Positions 1 through 5,759 of a stretch of DNA of 8,769 bases are shown piece by piece (within the stretch, counting starts at the first letter, position 1; each line of letters starts with the position of its first letter). Origin of the DNA: an uncultured Clostridia bacterium (GTDB lineage Bacteria > Bacillota > Clostridia > Christensenellales > Borkfalkiaceae); assembly GCA_946628865.1 (NCBI GenBank), contig CAMOXE010000030.1, forward strand, positions 1 through 8,769. The letters are read 5' to 3'. The notes under the pieces were generated by a model that was not told the DNA's origin, made no database searches, and was given only the letters and a program-made list of their open reading frames with translations. The translations under genes and the position numbers were made by a program.

Positions 1-20
1 TTTAAGTTTTTTTTGCAAAC

Positions 21-323
21 GAAAACCGCCCGTTAGCCAAGTCAATTCATATCCGAACTCGTTTAAACGGCGTAATTTCGGCGGATTTTCACAAATTTTC
101 GCTTGTAGTACTTGTTATACGACTGCGTTCGTCTTTGTAAAAATACACTTGAAATTACGCCGCTCAAATGCTTTGCACCTTAAATAAAGTATGTTGCGAA
201 TATTTTTGGTGAGAACGAGCGGAATAGAATACAAATTCATTCCGCGAGAACTCGCCGAAAAGAGTGCAAAAGACTTATTTAAGGCGGGTTCGGATATTAA
301 TTGTCTTGGCTAAGGCGGTTATC
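21..323. repeat. Element of about 300 bases bounded by imperfect inverted repeats (MITE-like)
   Basis: Positions 21-61, read forward, match the reverse complement of 285-323 at 35 of 39 aligned positions, with a 2-base gap at 31-32. Shared blocks include TTAGCCAAG, CAATT and ATATCCGAAC. Further inverted repeats lie inside: CGGCGTAATTTC at 68-79 with its exact complement at 151-162, and CCTTAAATAA at 178-187 with its complement at 274-283. No open frame of useful length fits a protein here. Terminal inverted repeats without a transposase suggest a non-autonomous mobile element or an extragenic palindromic repeat family. I see no clear target-site duplication, so the mobile-element reading is an inference. 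Confidence 0.6.
219..245. repeat. Perfect-arm hairpin inside the left-edge element
   Basis: GCGGAAT at 219-225 pairs with ATTCCGC at 239-245, and GAAT at 227-230 pairs with ATTC at 235-238. This gives an 11-base-pair stem with one bulged A (226) and an ACAA loop. GAGAAC occurs directly on both flanks (211-216 and 246-251). It would fold in RNA or single-stranded DNA from either strand. There is no T-run beside it, so it does not look like a terminator. Confidence 0.6.
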
Positions 324-340
324 TTTTCTCTTTGTATCAA

Positions 341-383
341 AACTCGTTTTTGCGATGTAATTTCGGCATTTTAACGAGTTCGG
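341..383. repeat. Partial direct and inverted copies of the element's left part
   Basis: Positions 341-367 match 56-82 in the same orientation at 22 of 27 positions (AACTCGTTT, CG and GTAATTTCGGC are conserved). Positions 373-383 are the exact reverse complement of 53-63 (CCGAACTCGTT). The block therefore folds into a stem between AACTCGTT (341-348) and AACGAGTT (373-380). It lies just past the ATPase stop, so on the minus strand it could act as a 3'-end structure for the transport operon. The loop is long and the T-run short, so a rho-independent terminator is not convincing. Confidence 0.5.
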
Positions 384-391
384 AAACGGCG

Positions 392-1138
392 CTAAATATC
401 TTCGTTTAAAACCCTCTTTAAAAACTCCCGCGTTCTCGGGTTTTTAGGATTATTGAATATGACTTCCGGCTTATCGTCCTCGGCGATAACGCCTTTATCC
501 ATAAACACCACGCGCGAAGAGACGTCTTTCGCAAACTGCATTTCGTGAGTAACGACGAGCATAGTAAGTCCGCTTTCCGCAAGCGATTTCATAACCAAGA
601 GTACCTCTCCGACCATTTCGGGATCGAGCGCGGAAGTCGGCTCGTCGAAGAGAATCACTTCGCTGTCCATAGCGAGAGACCTCGCGATCGCAACCCTTTG
701 TTTCTGTCCGCCGGAAAGTTGATCCGGGCGAGCGTTGATATACTCGCTCATACCGACCTTTTCGAGATACTTCATTGCGTTTTCATGCGCCGCCGCCTTA
801 GTCTTTTTCAAAACGAGCATTTGCGGTTTTACGCAGTTGTCGAGCGCGGTCATGTTGTTATAGAGGTTGAACTGCTGAAACACCATGCCCACTTTCGACC
901 TGTACGACCTTAAATCGAAGTCGGAAGCAAGTATATTTGCGCCGCGGAAGTCGATTTCTCCGCCTGTCGGCGTTTCCAAGAGATTTAAACACCTTAAAAA
1001 CGTACTTTTACCCGATCCCGACGCGCCGATAATAGATACCACTTCGCCCTTTTCGACGTTCATGGTTATGCCTTTAAGCACTTGGTGATCGCCGAAATTC
1101 TTTTTCAAATCGACAATTCGGAATATATTTTCAGACAT
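392..1138 (-). CDS. Lysine (polar amino acid) ABC transporter ATP-binding protein
   Basis: This is the ATPase that powers import from the cytoplasmic face of the permease, in the GlnQ/HisP-type polar amino acid uptake family. Numbered from the chosen ATG, it has Walker A GASGSGKST (38-46), the Q-loop in VFQQF (86-90), the signature LSGGQKQ (141-147), Walker B VILFDEP (161-167), the D-loop SALD (169-172) and the H-loop histidine in THEM (198). At 248 residues it has normal length and looks intact. The ATG at 1138 overlaps the permease stop in an ATGTCTGA arrangement and follows GGTGG at 5 bases; a GTG at 1147 in the same frame would add three residues but has a poorer ribosome site. It is the last gene of the operon. 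Specificity for lysine is inferred from the upstream riboswitch, not from this protein. Confidence 0.95.
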   Translation of the reverse strand: MSENIFRIVDLKKNFGDHQVLKGITMNVEKGEVVSIIGASGSGKSTFLRCLNLLETPTGGEIDFRGANILASDFDLRSYRSKVGMVFQQFNLYNNMTALDNCVKPQMLVLKKTKAAAHENAMKYLEKVGMSEYINARPDQLSGGQKQRVAIARSLAMDSEVILFDEPTSALDPEMVGEVLLVMKSLAESGLTMLVVTHEMQFAKDVSSRVVFMDKGVIAEDDKPEVIFNNPKNPRTREFLKRVLNEDI

Positions 1139-1901
1139 TTTCGCCACCGCCTATGCGTATTTCCGCGTCCGGGTCCGACTGCGAACCGCAGATAACGTAA
1201 TCTTTCTTGCCCGTAAGTTTCTTTTCGAGCAATCTCAGCAGCCGCGTTACAGTAAAAGTCATAATAAAATACAGAATCGAAGTTATTAAAAACGTCTGGA
1301 AAATCTTATACGTCATAGTCTGAATTTTATAGGCTTGATAATATAATTCCATAACGCCTATTACGTTTAATACCGACGTATCCTTGATGTTTATTACGAA
1401 CTCGTTCGCAACCGACGGCAATATGTTTTTCATTACCTGCGGTATAACGACGTGTATCATCGTCTGGAAATGCGTCATTCCGACCGAATACGCGCCCTCG
1501 AACTGCCCTTTGTCAACAGAAATTATTCCGCCTCTCACGATCTCCGTCATATACGCGCCGGTATTTATCGAAACGATAAAGATTCCGGCAGGAACGAGCG
1601 GAAGAGTCTGTCCGCCGTTTGCAAACGCAAAACCCCAGTATATGACCATAGCCTGTACCATCATCGGCGTTCCGCGGAATATTTCAACGTATACCGATAT
1701 AACTACGTCGGCAACTTTCTGAATAATTCCCACCGCTTTTTTCTTGGAACGCGGAATAGTACGGATTATTCCCATCAAAAGACCTATTATAAGTCCTATT
1801 ATCGTACCGATCAAGGCTATAAGCATGGTATAGCCTAAACCGCTTAAAAGTCTCGGGTAATATTTTGATATTATATCACCCACATCTTTGAAAAACTGCA
1901 T
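1131..1901 (-). CDS. Lysine (polar amino acid) ABC transporter permease
   Basis: This 256-residue inner-membrane protein is of the HisM/GlnP permease family and should form the import channel as a dimer. It has a hydrophobic helix near 22-47, further helices across 65-120 and 160-225, and the cytoplasmic EAA loop near 133-155 (FEGAYSVGM, then the HVVIPQ end) that docks on the ATPase. The YVEIFRGTPMMVQ segment (71-83) is typical of the family. The start ATG lies 2 bases after the binding-protein stop, implying coupled translation, and the 3' end overlaps the ATPase start. After the last helix there is an extra hydrophilic tail of about 25 residues (231-256), rich in Gly and Asp, that I do not recognise; part of it is encoded in the overlap with the next gene. 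Having only one permease gene suggests a homodimer. Confidence 0.95.
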   Translation of the reverse strand: MQFFKDVGDIISKYYPRLLSGLGYTMLIALIGTIIGLIIGLLMGIIRTIPRSKKKAVGIIQKVADVVISVYVEIFRGTPMMVQAMVIYWGFAFANGGQTLPLVPAGIFIVSINTGAYMTEIVRGGIISVDKGQFEGAYSVGMTHFQTMIHVVIPQVMKNILPSVANEFVINIKDTSVLNVIGVMELYYQAYKIQTMTYKIFQTFLITSILYFIMTFTVTRLLRLLEKKLTGKKDYVICGSQSDPDAEIRIGGGENV

Positions 1902-1903
1902 AA

Positions 1904-2785
1904 TTATTTTTTATAGATTATAACGAGATTTGAATTGTAATAGCAATCGGTAAAATCAACTTCCGCTTTTCTCGTAGCGGTAGGACTCATACCGGCGATG
2001 ATTCCGTCGTAAGTTCCCGCCTGAACGCCGGGGATAAGCGAATCCCATTCCGCAGCGTAAACTTCGAGTTTCATGCCGAGTTTATACGCTATGTATTTGG
2101 CGATCTGAACGTCGTAACCGTTGGCGTAGCCCGCGCCGTTGGCGATTTTAACAGCGCCGTTTACGTCGCTCTCCTGAGTCCAGTTGAACGGCTCGTATCC
2201 GCACTCCATGGCGATTTTGAGAACGGGCGCGTTCGCGGCAACTTCGCTAACCGACAGAACGTTGTATCCGTCTACCGCTTTTGAAGTATCTAAACTCATT
2301 TCCACCGCTTTTTGCATAAGCGCGTTCTTATTCTCTAAAGTAATTTCGGCAATAGCGGCGTTCGCCCTCGCTACCAATTCGCTACCGAGTTTAAACGCGA
2401 CGGCTATTCCCGTATCTTCGTCTGTCGCGGTAAATCCGGTAGCGTTGTTTTTAAGCGCGAGGTAAGTGAGGTCGCTGTTTTGCGCGACTACGGCATACGC
2501 GGTAGGTTCTTCGGCAACGTAACCGTCTATCGCTCCGCTCGTAAGCGCAGTTAAAAGCGCCGGGAAGTCTTTATATTCTTTTACCGTAATACCCTTGTCT
2601 TTGCCTTCCGTATTCAACGCGTCAAGGTGGAAAGTTCCGGTTTGCGCAGCGATTATCGCGCCCTTAAGGTCGGATATGTTTTTCACTTGCGAGAAATCGA
2701 ATTTCTCTCTGCTACACGACGCGGCGGTGAGCGAAAACGCCAAGATAAGCATTGCGCTTAAAATCAGTGATAAAAATTTTTTCAT
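1904..2785 (-). CDS. Circularly permuted lysine-binding lipoprotein of the ABC transporter (SBP_bac_3 type)
   Basis: This is the extracellular solute-binding component, 293 residues. A lipoprotein signal peptide (1-23) is followed by Cys24 in TAASC. Family 3 binding proteins normally run from a first half with GYDVDLAKAIA and EWDSLIPGL motifs, through a YY and VVxKK strand, to a second half starting near DLKGKKVGVQxGT. Here the second half comes first: ISDLKGAIIAAQTGT (37-51), the EYKDFPALLTAL segment (70-81) and IDGYVAEEPTA (86-96), with GIAVAF near 126-131. The first half follows: LKIAMECGYEPFNW (189-202), GYDVQIAKYIA (223-233), EWDSLIPGVQAG (246-257), SPTATRKAEVDF (267-278) and a terminal VIIYKK. 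All the pieces are present, so this is a swap rather than a truncation. GGAGG lies 9 bases before the ATG. First gene after the riboswitch. Confidence 0.9.
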   Translation of the reverse strand: MKKFLSLILSAMLILAFSLTAASCSREKFDFSQVKNISDLKGAIIAAQTGTFHLDALNTEGKDKGITVKEYKDFPALLTALTSGAIDGYVAEEPTAYAVVAQNSDLTYLALKNNATGFTATDEDTGIAVAFKLGSELVARANAAIAEITLENKNALMQKAVEMSLDTSKAVDGYNVLSVSEVAANAPVLKIAMECGYEPFNWTQESDVNGAVKIANGAGYANGYDVQIAKYIAYKLGMKLEVYAAEWDSLIPGVQAGTYDGIIAGMSPTATRKAEVDFTDCYYNSNLVIIYKK

Positions 2786-2818
2786 ATGAATTTACCTCCA
2801 AAATCTTATTCGGTCTTG

Positions 2819-2859
2819 AAAAATTAAAACTACGCTCCCGCTAACGCGAAAACGTAGTT
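2819..2859 (-). terminator. Riboswitch-controlled transcription terminator
   Basis: On the minus strand AACTACG (2859-2853) pairs with CGTAGTT (2834-2828). The stem continues through U-G and U-A pairs into CGC/GCG, giving about 14 base pairs capped by GTTA. TTAATTTTT follows immediately (2827-2819). The segment CGTTAGC inside it (2846-2840) is exactly complementary to GCTAACG (2883-2877), the 3' strand of aptamer helix P1, so the terminator and that alternative pairing exclude each other. Confidence 0.88.
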
Positions 2860-2870
2860 AAATCCGCTTT

Positions 2871-3043
2871 CTGTTTCGTTAGCACTCCGCTTTTAAAGCG
2901 ACAGTCGGCGAGATTTTATCCCGACGCCCAACCTGTACTCTCCTCAAATAAAGTACGGTTTCGGCAAAACACCCTTTTATTCCCCACCGTTTGAGCGGCT
3001 TTTATCGGAAATTACTCTTGAGTTTCGCGCCTCTACCTGAAAC
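2871..3043 (-). promoter_or_regulatory. Lysine riboswitch (L-box) aptamer
   Basis: The minus-strand leader of the transport operon contains the conserved lysine-aptamer segments in order: AGAGGCGCGAA (3034-3024), AAGAGTAA (3019-3012), AAGGGTG followed by GCCGAAACC, then CGACTGTCG and GCGGAGTGCTAAC. Helices can be drawn. P1 joins GTTTCAGGTAG (3043-3033) to CTAACGAAAC (2882-2873) with one mismatch and one bulge; further hairpins lie at 2930-2960, 2904-2925 and 2888-2900. The length of about 173 bases is typical of the class. Binding of lysine should hold P1 closed, leaving the downstream terminator free to form, so uptake genes are off when lysine is abundant. Identification is by eye from the class consensus, without a covariance-model score. 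Confidence 0.92.
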
Positions 3044-3064
3044 GTATTTAATTTTTATGTCGAT

Positions 3065-3093
3065 ATGATACTATATTTTTTTGTCTTTGGCAA
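3065..3093 (-). promoter_or_regulatory. Promoter of the lysine transport operon
   Basis: On the minus strand TTGCCA (3093-3088) and TATCAT (3070-3065) are separated by 17 bases, fitting a sigma-A promoter. Transcription would begin near 3058, about 15 bases before the riboswitch P1 helix, which is the expected placement. Confidence 0.75.
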
Positions 3094-3140
3094 GCGTTTT
3101 AACGCTGTTTTTTAATTTTTTTTAAAAATGCCTTGAACAA

Positions 3141-4655
3141 TTATAATATTTCGAGATTCTTCTTGAATATCCGTCTGAAATCTTGCGACGCAAACAGCGC
3201 GTCTTTTATCTCGAGCGACGCGTCGCCGTCAACTTCCGTCTTAAGTATTACAGAATCGCCTAAAACGTCGCAGGTTACGCCCGTAACAAGTCCCGCCATA
3301 CTCCTATCCAAACTCTCCGCTATTCTAAGGATTATGCCGAGTTTTCTTATCACGTCCACGTCCTCTTCGCCGATGAACGCCTTGTATTTTACGAGATCGC
3401 TAAGCGCAAAGTCGTCGTTTTTATATACCGACGCGATCAGCGACGCCATAACTATTTCGCGAAGGCTTATTCCGTAAATGGCGCTGTTGCGTATGATATA
3501 TGCCGTGTGCTTTTCAGAGCCGTAATACCTTACCGAAAGCCCCGTGTCGTGCAGCATCGCAACGACTTTCAGCATTTTCAGATACTGCCTCGGGAATTTA
3601 TGCAAAACGCGAAGTTGTTTGAATAATTGTACGGAAAGGCTCACGACGTGTTCCGCATGCTTTAAATTTGCGCCGTAGTAGTGAACGAGCGTCTGCAAAC
3701 TGTATGAAAGAACGTCCACGACCGGCTTGTCTATAGTCGACGGCATCGCATAGTTGAACATAATGCCTTCTCTCAGTCCGCAACCCGAAATGGTAACCTC
3801 GTCGGCTTGCATATGCTTTAAAAAACTCTTTATCGCGGCGAGTGCGCTCGGGAAAATATCCGCTCTGCCGTCCGAAACGCCTTTTATACGCTTTTTCTTA
3901 TCGAGGTCCAAGACCTTGATCATATCGTACACTTCGGTAAATTCATCGGTTGAAATTCTGTAATTATGTACGGTTGTAATCGGGCTTTTCGACTTTTTCT
4001 TGCAGACTTTGCATAAACTTCTGAACGAGCCGCCGACGCCTATTATCTGAGTTTCGGGCGGAACGTCTTTAAGCCACTCGATACGCTTTAACTGTTCGGT
4101 AAAGAACTCTTCTATCTTTTGCGCCTGCTCTTCAGGCTTAAGCCCGTCGGACGCGAAAAGTTCGGTCAGCGTTACCGAACCGAACGGCAACGTTTCGTAA
4201 TTTAAAAGATTTCTCCTGTTATAATGAACTATCTTCGTGCTGCCGCCGCCTATCTCCAGAATAAGCCCGCGCGGCACGTCCATGGTGTTTATTACCCCTT
4301 TATAGACGTAAGCTGCCTCTTCTTCGGCGGATAACACGCGGAGTTTTACGCCGCAAGTCGTCGCCACTTCGTCTAAGAAACTGCGCTGGTTTTTGGCGCG
4401 CCTTACCGCCGCGGTCGCTACCGCTATTATCTTCTCTATCCCGTAAGCGTCGCAAAGCCTGCGGAACATTTTGATCGTCTTGAGCGTTTCCGCTATGCGC
4501 TGAGGCTTTAAAAACCCGTCGCGCTCCATATCCTTACCGAGCCTTAAACTTTCTTTCAGTTGGTCTACCACCATAAAATGCCCGTCGCCCAGAATCTCTA
4601 CTATAACGAGCCTCGCCGAATTCGATCCGAGATCGATTATGCCTATCTTCTCCAC
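3141..4655 (-). CDS. ppx: Ppx/GppA family exopolyphosphatase with HD-type C-terminal domain
   Basis: This cytoplasmic enzyme is predicted to release phosphate from the ends of inorganic polyphosphate or to hydrolyse pppGpp; sequence alone does not separate the two. It is 504 residues, full length for the long form. The actin-like ASKHA fold shows IGIIDLGSNSARL (4-16), the acidic EEEAAY segment (111-116) where the family's catalytic glutamate lies, LEIGGGSTKI (133-142), IGVGGSFRSL (205-214) and SGCGLREGIMF (290-300). The C-terminal part has an HD-like motif, MLHDTGLS (367-374), with EKHTAYIIRNS (381-391), as in long Ppx proteins. Translation starts at a GTG (4655-4653) with AGAGG 6 bases upstream. 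It is monocistronic by position, with its own promoter. No polyphosphate kinase gene is in the window. No clear terminator follows the stop, so some read-through into the riboswitch leader is possible. Confidence 0.93.
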   Translation of the reverse strand: MEKIGIIDLGSNSARLVIVEILGDGHFMVVDQLKESLRLGKDMERDGFLKPQRIAETLKTIKMFRRLCDAYGIEKIIAVATAAVRRAKNQRSFLDEVATTCGVKLRVLSAEEEAAYVYKGVINTMDVPRGLILEIGGGSTKIVHYNRRNLLNYETLPFGSVTLTELFASDGLKPEEQAQKIEEFFTEQLKRIEWLKDVPPETQIIGVGGSFRSLCKVCKKKSKSPITTVHNYRISTDEFTEVYDMIKVLDLDKKKRIKGVSDGRADIFPSALAAIKSFLKHMQADEVTISGCGLREGIMFNYAMPSTIDKPVVDVLSYSLQTLVHYYGANLKHAEHVVSLSVQLFKQLRVLHKFPRQYLKMLKVVAMLHDTGLSVRYYGSEKHTAYIIRNSAIYGISLREIVMASLIASVYKNDDFALSDLVKYKAFIGEEDVDVIRKLGIILRIAESLDRSMAGLVTGVTCDVLGDSVILKTEVDGDASLEIKDALFASQDFRRIFKKNLEIL

Positions 4656-4700
4656 TTCACACCTCTATATAAACGTTATTTATTTTTATCAACGCGCTAT

Positions 4701-4729
4701 ATGATAACATATAAATAAAGTTTTGAAAA
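4701..4729 (-). promoter_or_regulatory. Candidate promoter of ppx
   Basis: On the minus strand TTTTCA (4729-4724), a 17-base spacer and TATCAT (4706-4701) form a plausible sigma-A promoter with a weak -35 box. The -10 box is the same as that of the lysine operon. Transcription would start near 4694, leaving a leader of about 40 bases before the GTG start. Confidence 0.5.
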
Positions 4730-4745
4730 GACTTTTTAATTACTT

Positions 4746-4776
4746 TTGTGCAAAGTTTCACTATATATTGTGCAAA
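4746..4776. repeat. Pair of 9-base direct repeats upstream of the ppx promoter
   Basis: TTGTGCAAA occurs exactly at 4746-4754 and 4768-4776, start to start 22 bases, or about two turns of the helix. The nearer copy ends 16 bases before the candidate -35 box of ppx. Spacing on one face of the DNA is typical of a regulator binding site. The regulator is unknown, and the AT-rich setting makes chance possible. Confidence 0.4.
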
Positions 4777-4790
4777 TTGCCGATAAAACA

Positions 4791-5156
4791 CTACATTTTG
4801 TTGTTTTTATCCGAAATAAGCCCGTAAACCGCAAGGCAAATGAGAAACCCGCCGAACAGTTTTTTCAATAGATCTCCGTCTAATCCCGTAGAGATGAAAC
4901 TCGTTGCCAAAGCCGACAGCGCGGCGGGGATTATTATATATAATATGTTCTTTGTTTCGACGCGCTTTTCTTTAAAATGCACCGCGAGCGAACACGCCGC
5001 CATCGGCAGAAAACATACGAGGTTGAGCGTCTGAGCCTCGTGCTGTCCCACTCCGAAAAAAACCGTAAGCATCGGAATAAGCGCCGTCCCGCCGCCCATG
5101 CCCATGCCGCCTATCACGCCGGAGAAAACTCCGACTAAAAAATACAGTATAAACAT
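4791..5156 (-). CDS. TauE/SafE (TSUP) family half-transporter, second subunit
   Basis: This 121-residue membrane protein covers one of the two homologous repeats that make up a usual TSUP protein of about 250 residues. It has a first hydrophobic helix carrying the glycine-rich GMGMGGG motif (17-23) followed by ALIPML, the HEAQTLN segment (39-45) that opens the next helix, then two further hydrophobic stretches (68-90 and 98-114). The family exports or imports sulfur oxyanions and small organosulfur or organic acids; the substrate here cannot be read from sequence. The ATG at 5156 begins 1 base after the stop of the upstream gene, so translation is probably coupled. A TTG at 5189 in the same frame would add a Cys-rich hydrophilic stretch unlike the family and is rejected. 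Confidence 0.82.
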   Translation of the reverse strand: MFILYFLVGVFSGVIGGMGMGGGTALIPMLTVFFGVGQHEAQTLNLVCFLPMAACSLAVHFKEKRVETKNILYIIIPAALSALATSFISTGLDGDLLKKLFGGFLICLAVYGLISDKNNKM

Positions 5157-5157
5157 A

Positions 5158-5550
5158 TCACAGTAGCAGCAGTCTTGCTCCCGCCGCAATCATCAGCAGA
5201 AAAAATATGATTTTTACCGCTTTTACCTTAAGTTTTCCCAATAGTTTCGCTCCGAACAGTCCGCCCACGACCGAGCCTATACCCACCGACGGCAACAAAG
5301 ACAAATCCAGATTGCCTTTCGCGACGTATATTATCGCGCTTACGAGAGTTATGGGCAAGATAACAAGTATAGCCGTCGCATGGGCGATTTTCGTTTTCAT
5401 TTTCATAAGCCCTATCATAAGCGGAACGGCTATCATGCCGCCTCCGCCGCCGAAAAAACCGTTCGCCGCGCCGCATAGCGCCCCGGCAATCACCGTCAAC
5501 GCTTTGTTTTTTATATCGTCTTTCACAAAAAATCTCCCGTTAAACGCCAT
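5158..5550 (-). CDS. TauE/SafE (TSUP) family half-transporter, first subunit
   Basis: This 130-residue membrane protein is the partner of the next gene. After a short polar start it has a helix with the run of glycines at 34-38 followed by MIAVPLMIG, the HATAILVI segment (57-64), and two further hydrophobic stretches (82-100 and 111-130), so about four membrane segments. This is again half of a normal TSUP protein, and the two products most likely assemble into one carrier. The ATG at 5550 has GAGG 4 bases upstream; a GTG at 5526 (residue 9) has a better GGGAG at 7 bases and may be the true start, which would remove the polar N-terminus. The run of Leu codons at the end leads into the next gene's start. 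No clear promoter was found upstream. Confidence 0.82.
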   Translation of the reverse strand: MAFNGRFFVKDDIKNKALTVIAGALCGAANGFFGGGGGMIAVPLMIGLMKMKTKIAHATAILVILPITLVSAIIYVAKGNLDLSLLPSVGIGSVVGGLFGAKLLGKLKVKAVKIIFFLLMIAAGARLLLL

Positions 5551-5595
5551 ATAGCCTCACTTTTTATTGTTTACCTTTTTCCCGAAATAATTCCG

Positions 5596-5619
5596 CCGAA
5601 AAAGAAATTTCGGTTTTTT
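5596..5619 (+). terminator. Small plus-oriented terminator-like hairpin
   Basis: CCGAAA (5596-5601) and TTTCGG (5608-5613) form a 6-base-pair stem with a 6-base loop, followed by six T (5614-5619). A second upstream arm, CCGAAAT (5582-5588), could pair with the same downstream arm (5607-5613) instead. No plus-strand gene lies upstream, so it could only stop antisense or stray transcription. On the minus strand it lies in the probable leader of the TSUP pair. Weak call. Confidence 0.3.
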
Positions 5620-5650
5620 ATTAAAATTTACAATTTAACCCATTAAACAG

Positions 5651-5679
5651 TTGAAAATTATTTGAAAATATTATATAAT
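5651..5679 (+). promoter_or_regulatory. Strong promoter of the surface protein gene
   Basis: TTGAAA (5651-5656), a 17-base spacer and a perfect TATAAT (5674-5679) make the best sigma-A promoter in the window. Transcription should start near 5686, giving a leader of about 74 bases. That leader contains the small hairpin TCGGG-CTTT-CCCGA (5714-5727) and ends in AGGTGA just before the ATG at 5760. Confidence 0.8.
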
Positions 5680-5759
5680 AATCAAGTATAAATAATATGG
5701 GTCGAAGTATGCTCGGGCTTTCCCGATAATAATATCCGACTCTATGCAACAGGTGATTT

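Noticed and set aside
1452..1838. Plus-strand frame of 128 codons inside the permease region
   Set aside because: It is opposite a well-conserved permease with recognisable motifs; the translation is basic and lacks family features.
1904..2785. The binding protein as a truncated or frameshifted pseudogene
   Set aside because: Both halves of the fold are complete, the signal peptide and ribosome site are good, and the gene lies in an intact riboswitch-controlled operon; only the order is changed.
5158..5189. TTG start at 5189 for the second TSUP gene, giving a 32-base overlap
   Set aside because: The added residues are polar and Cys-rich and precede a natural MFILYFL start; the ATG at 5156, 1 base after the upstream stop, fits coupled translation better.
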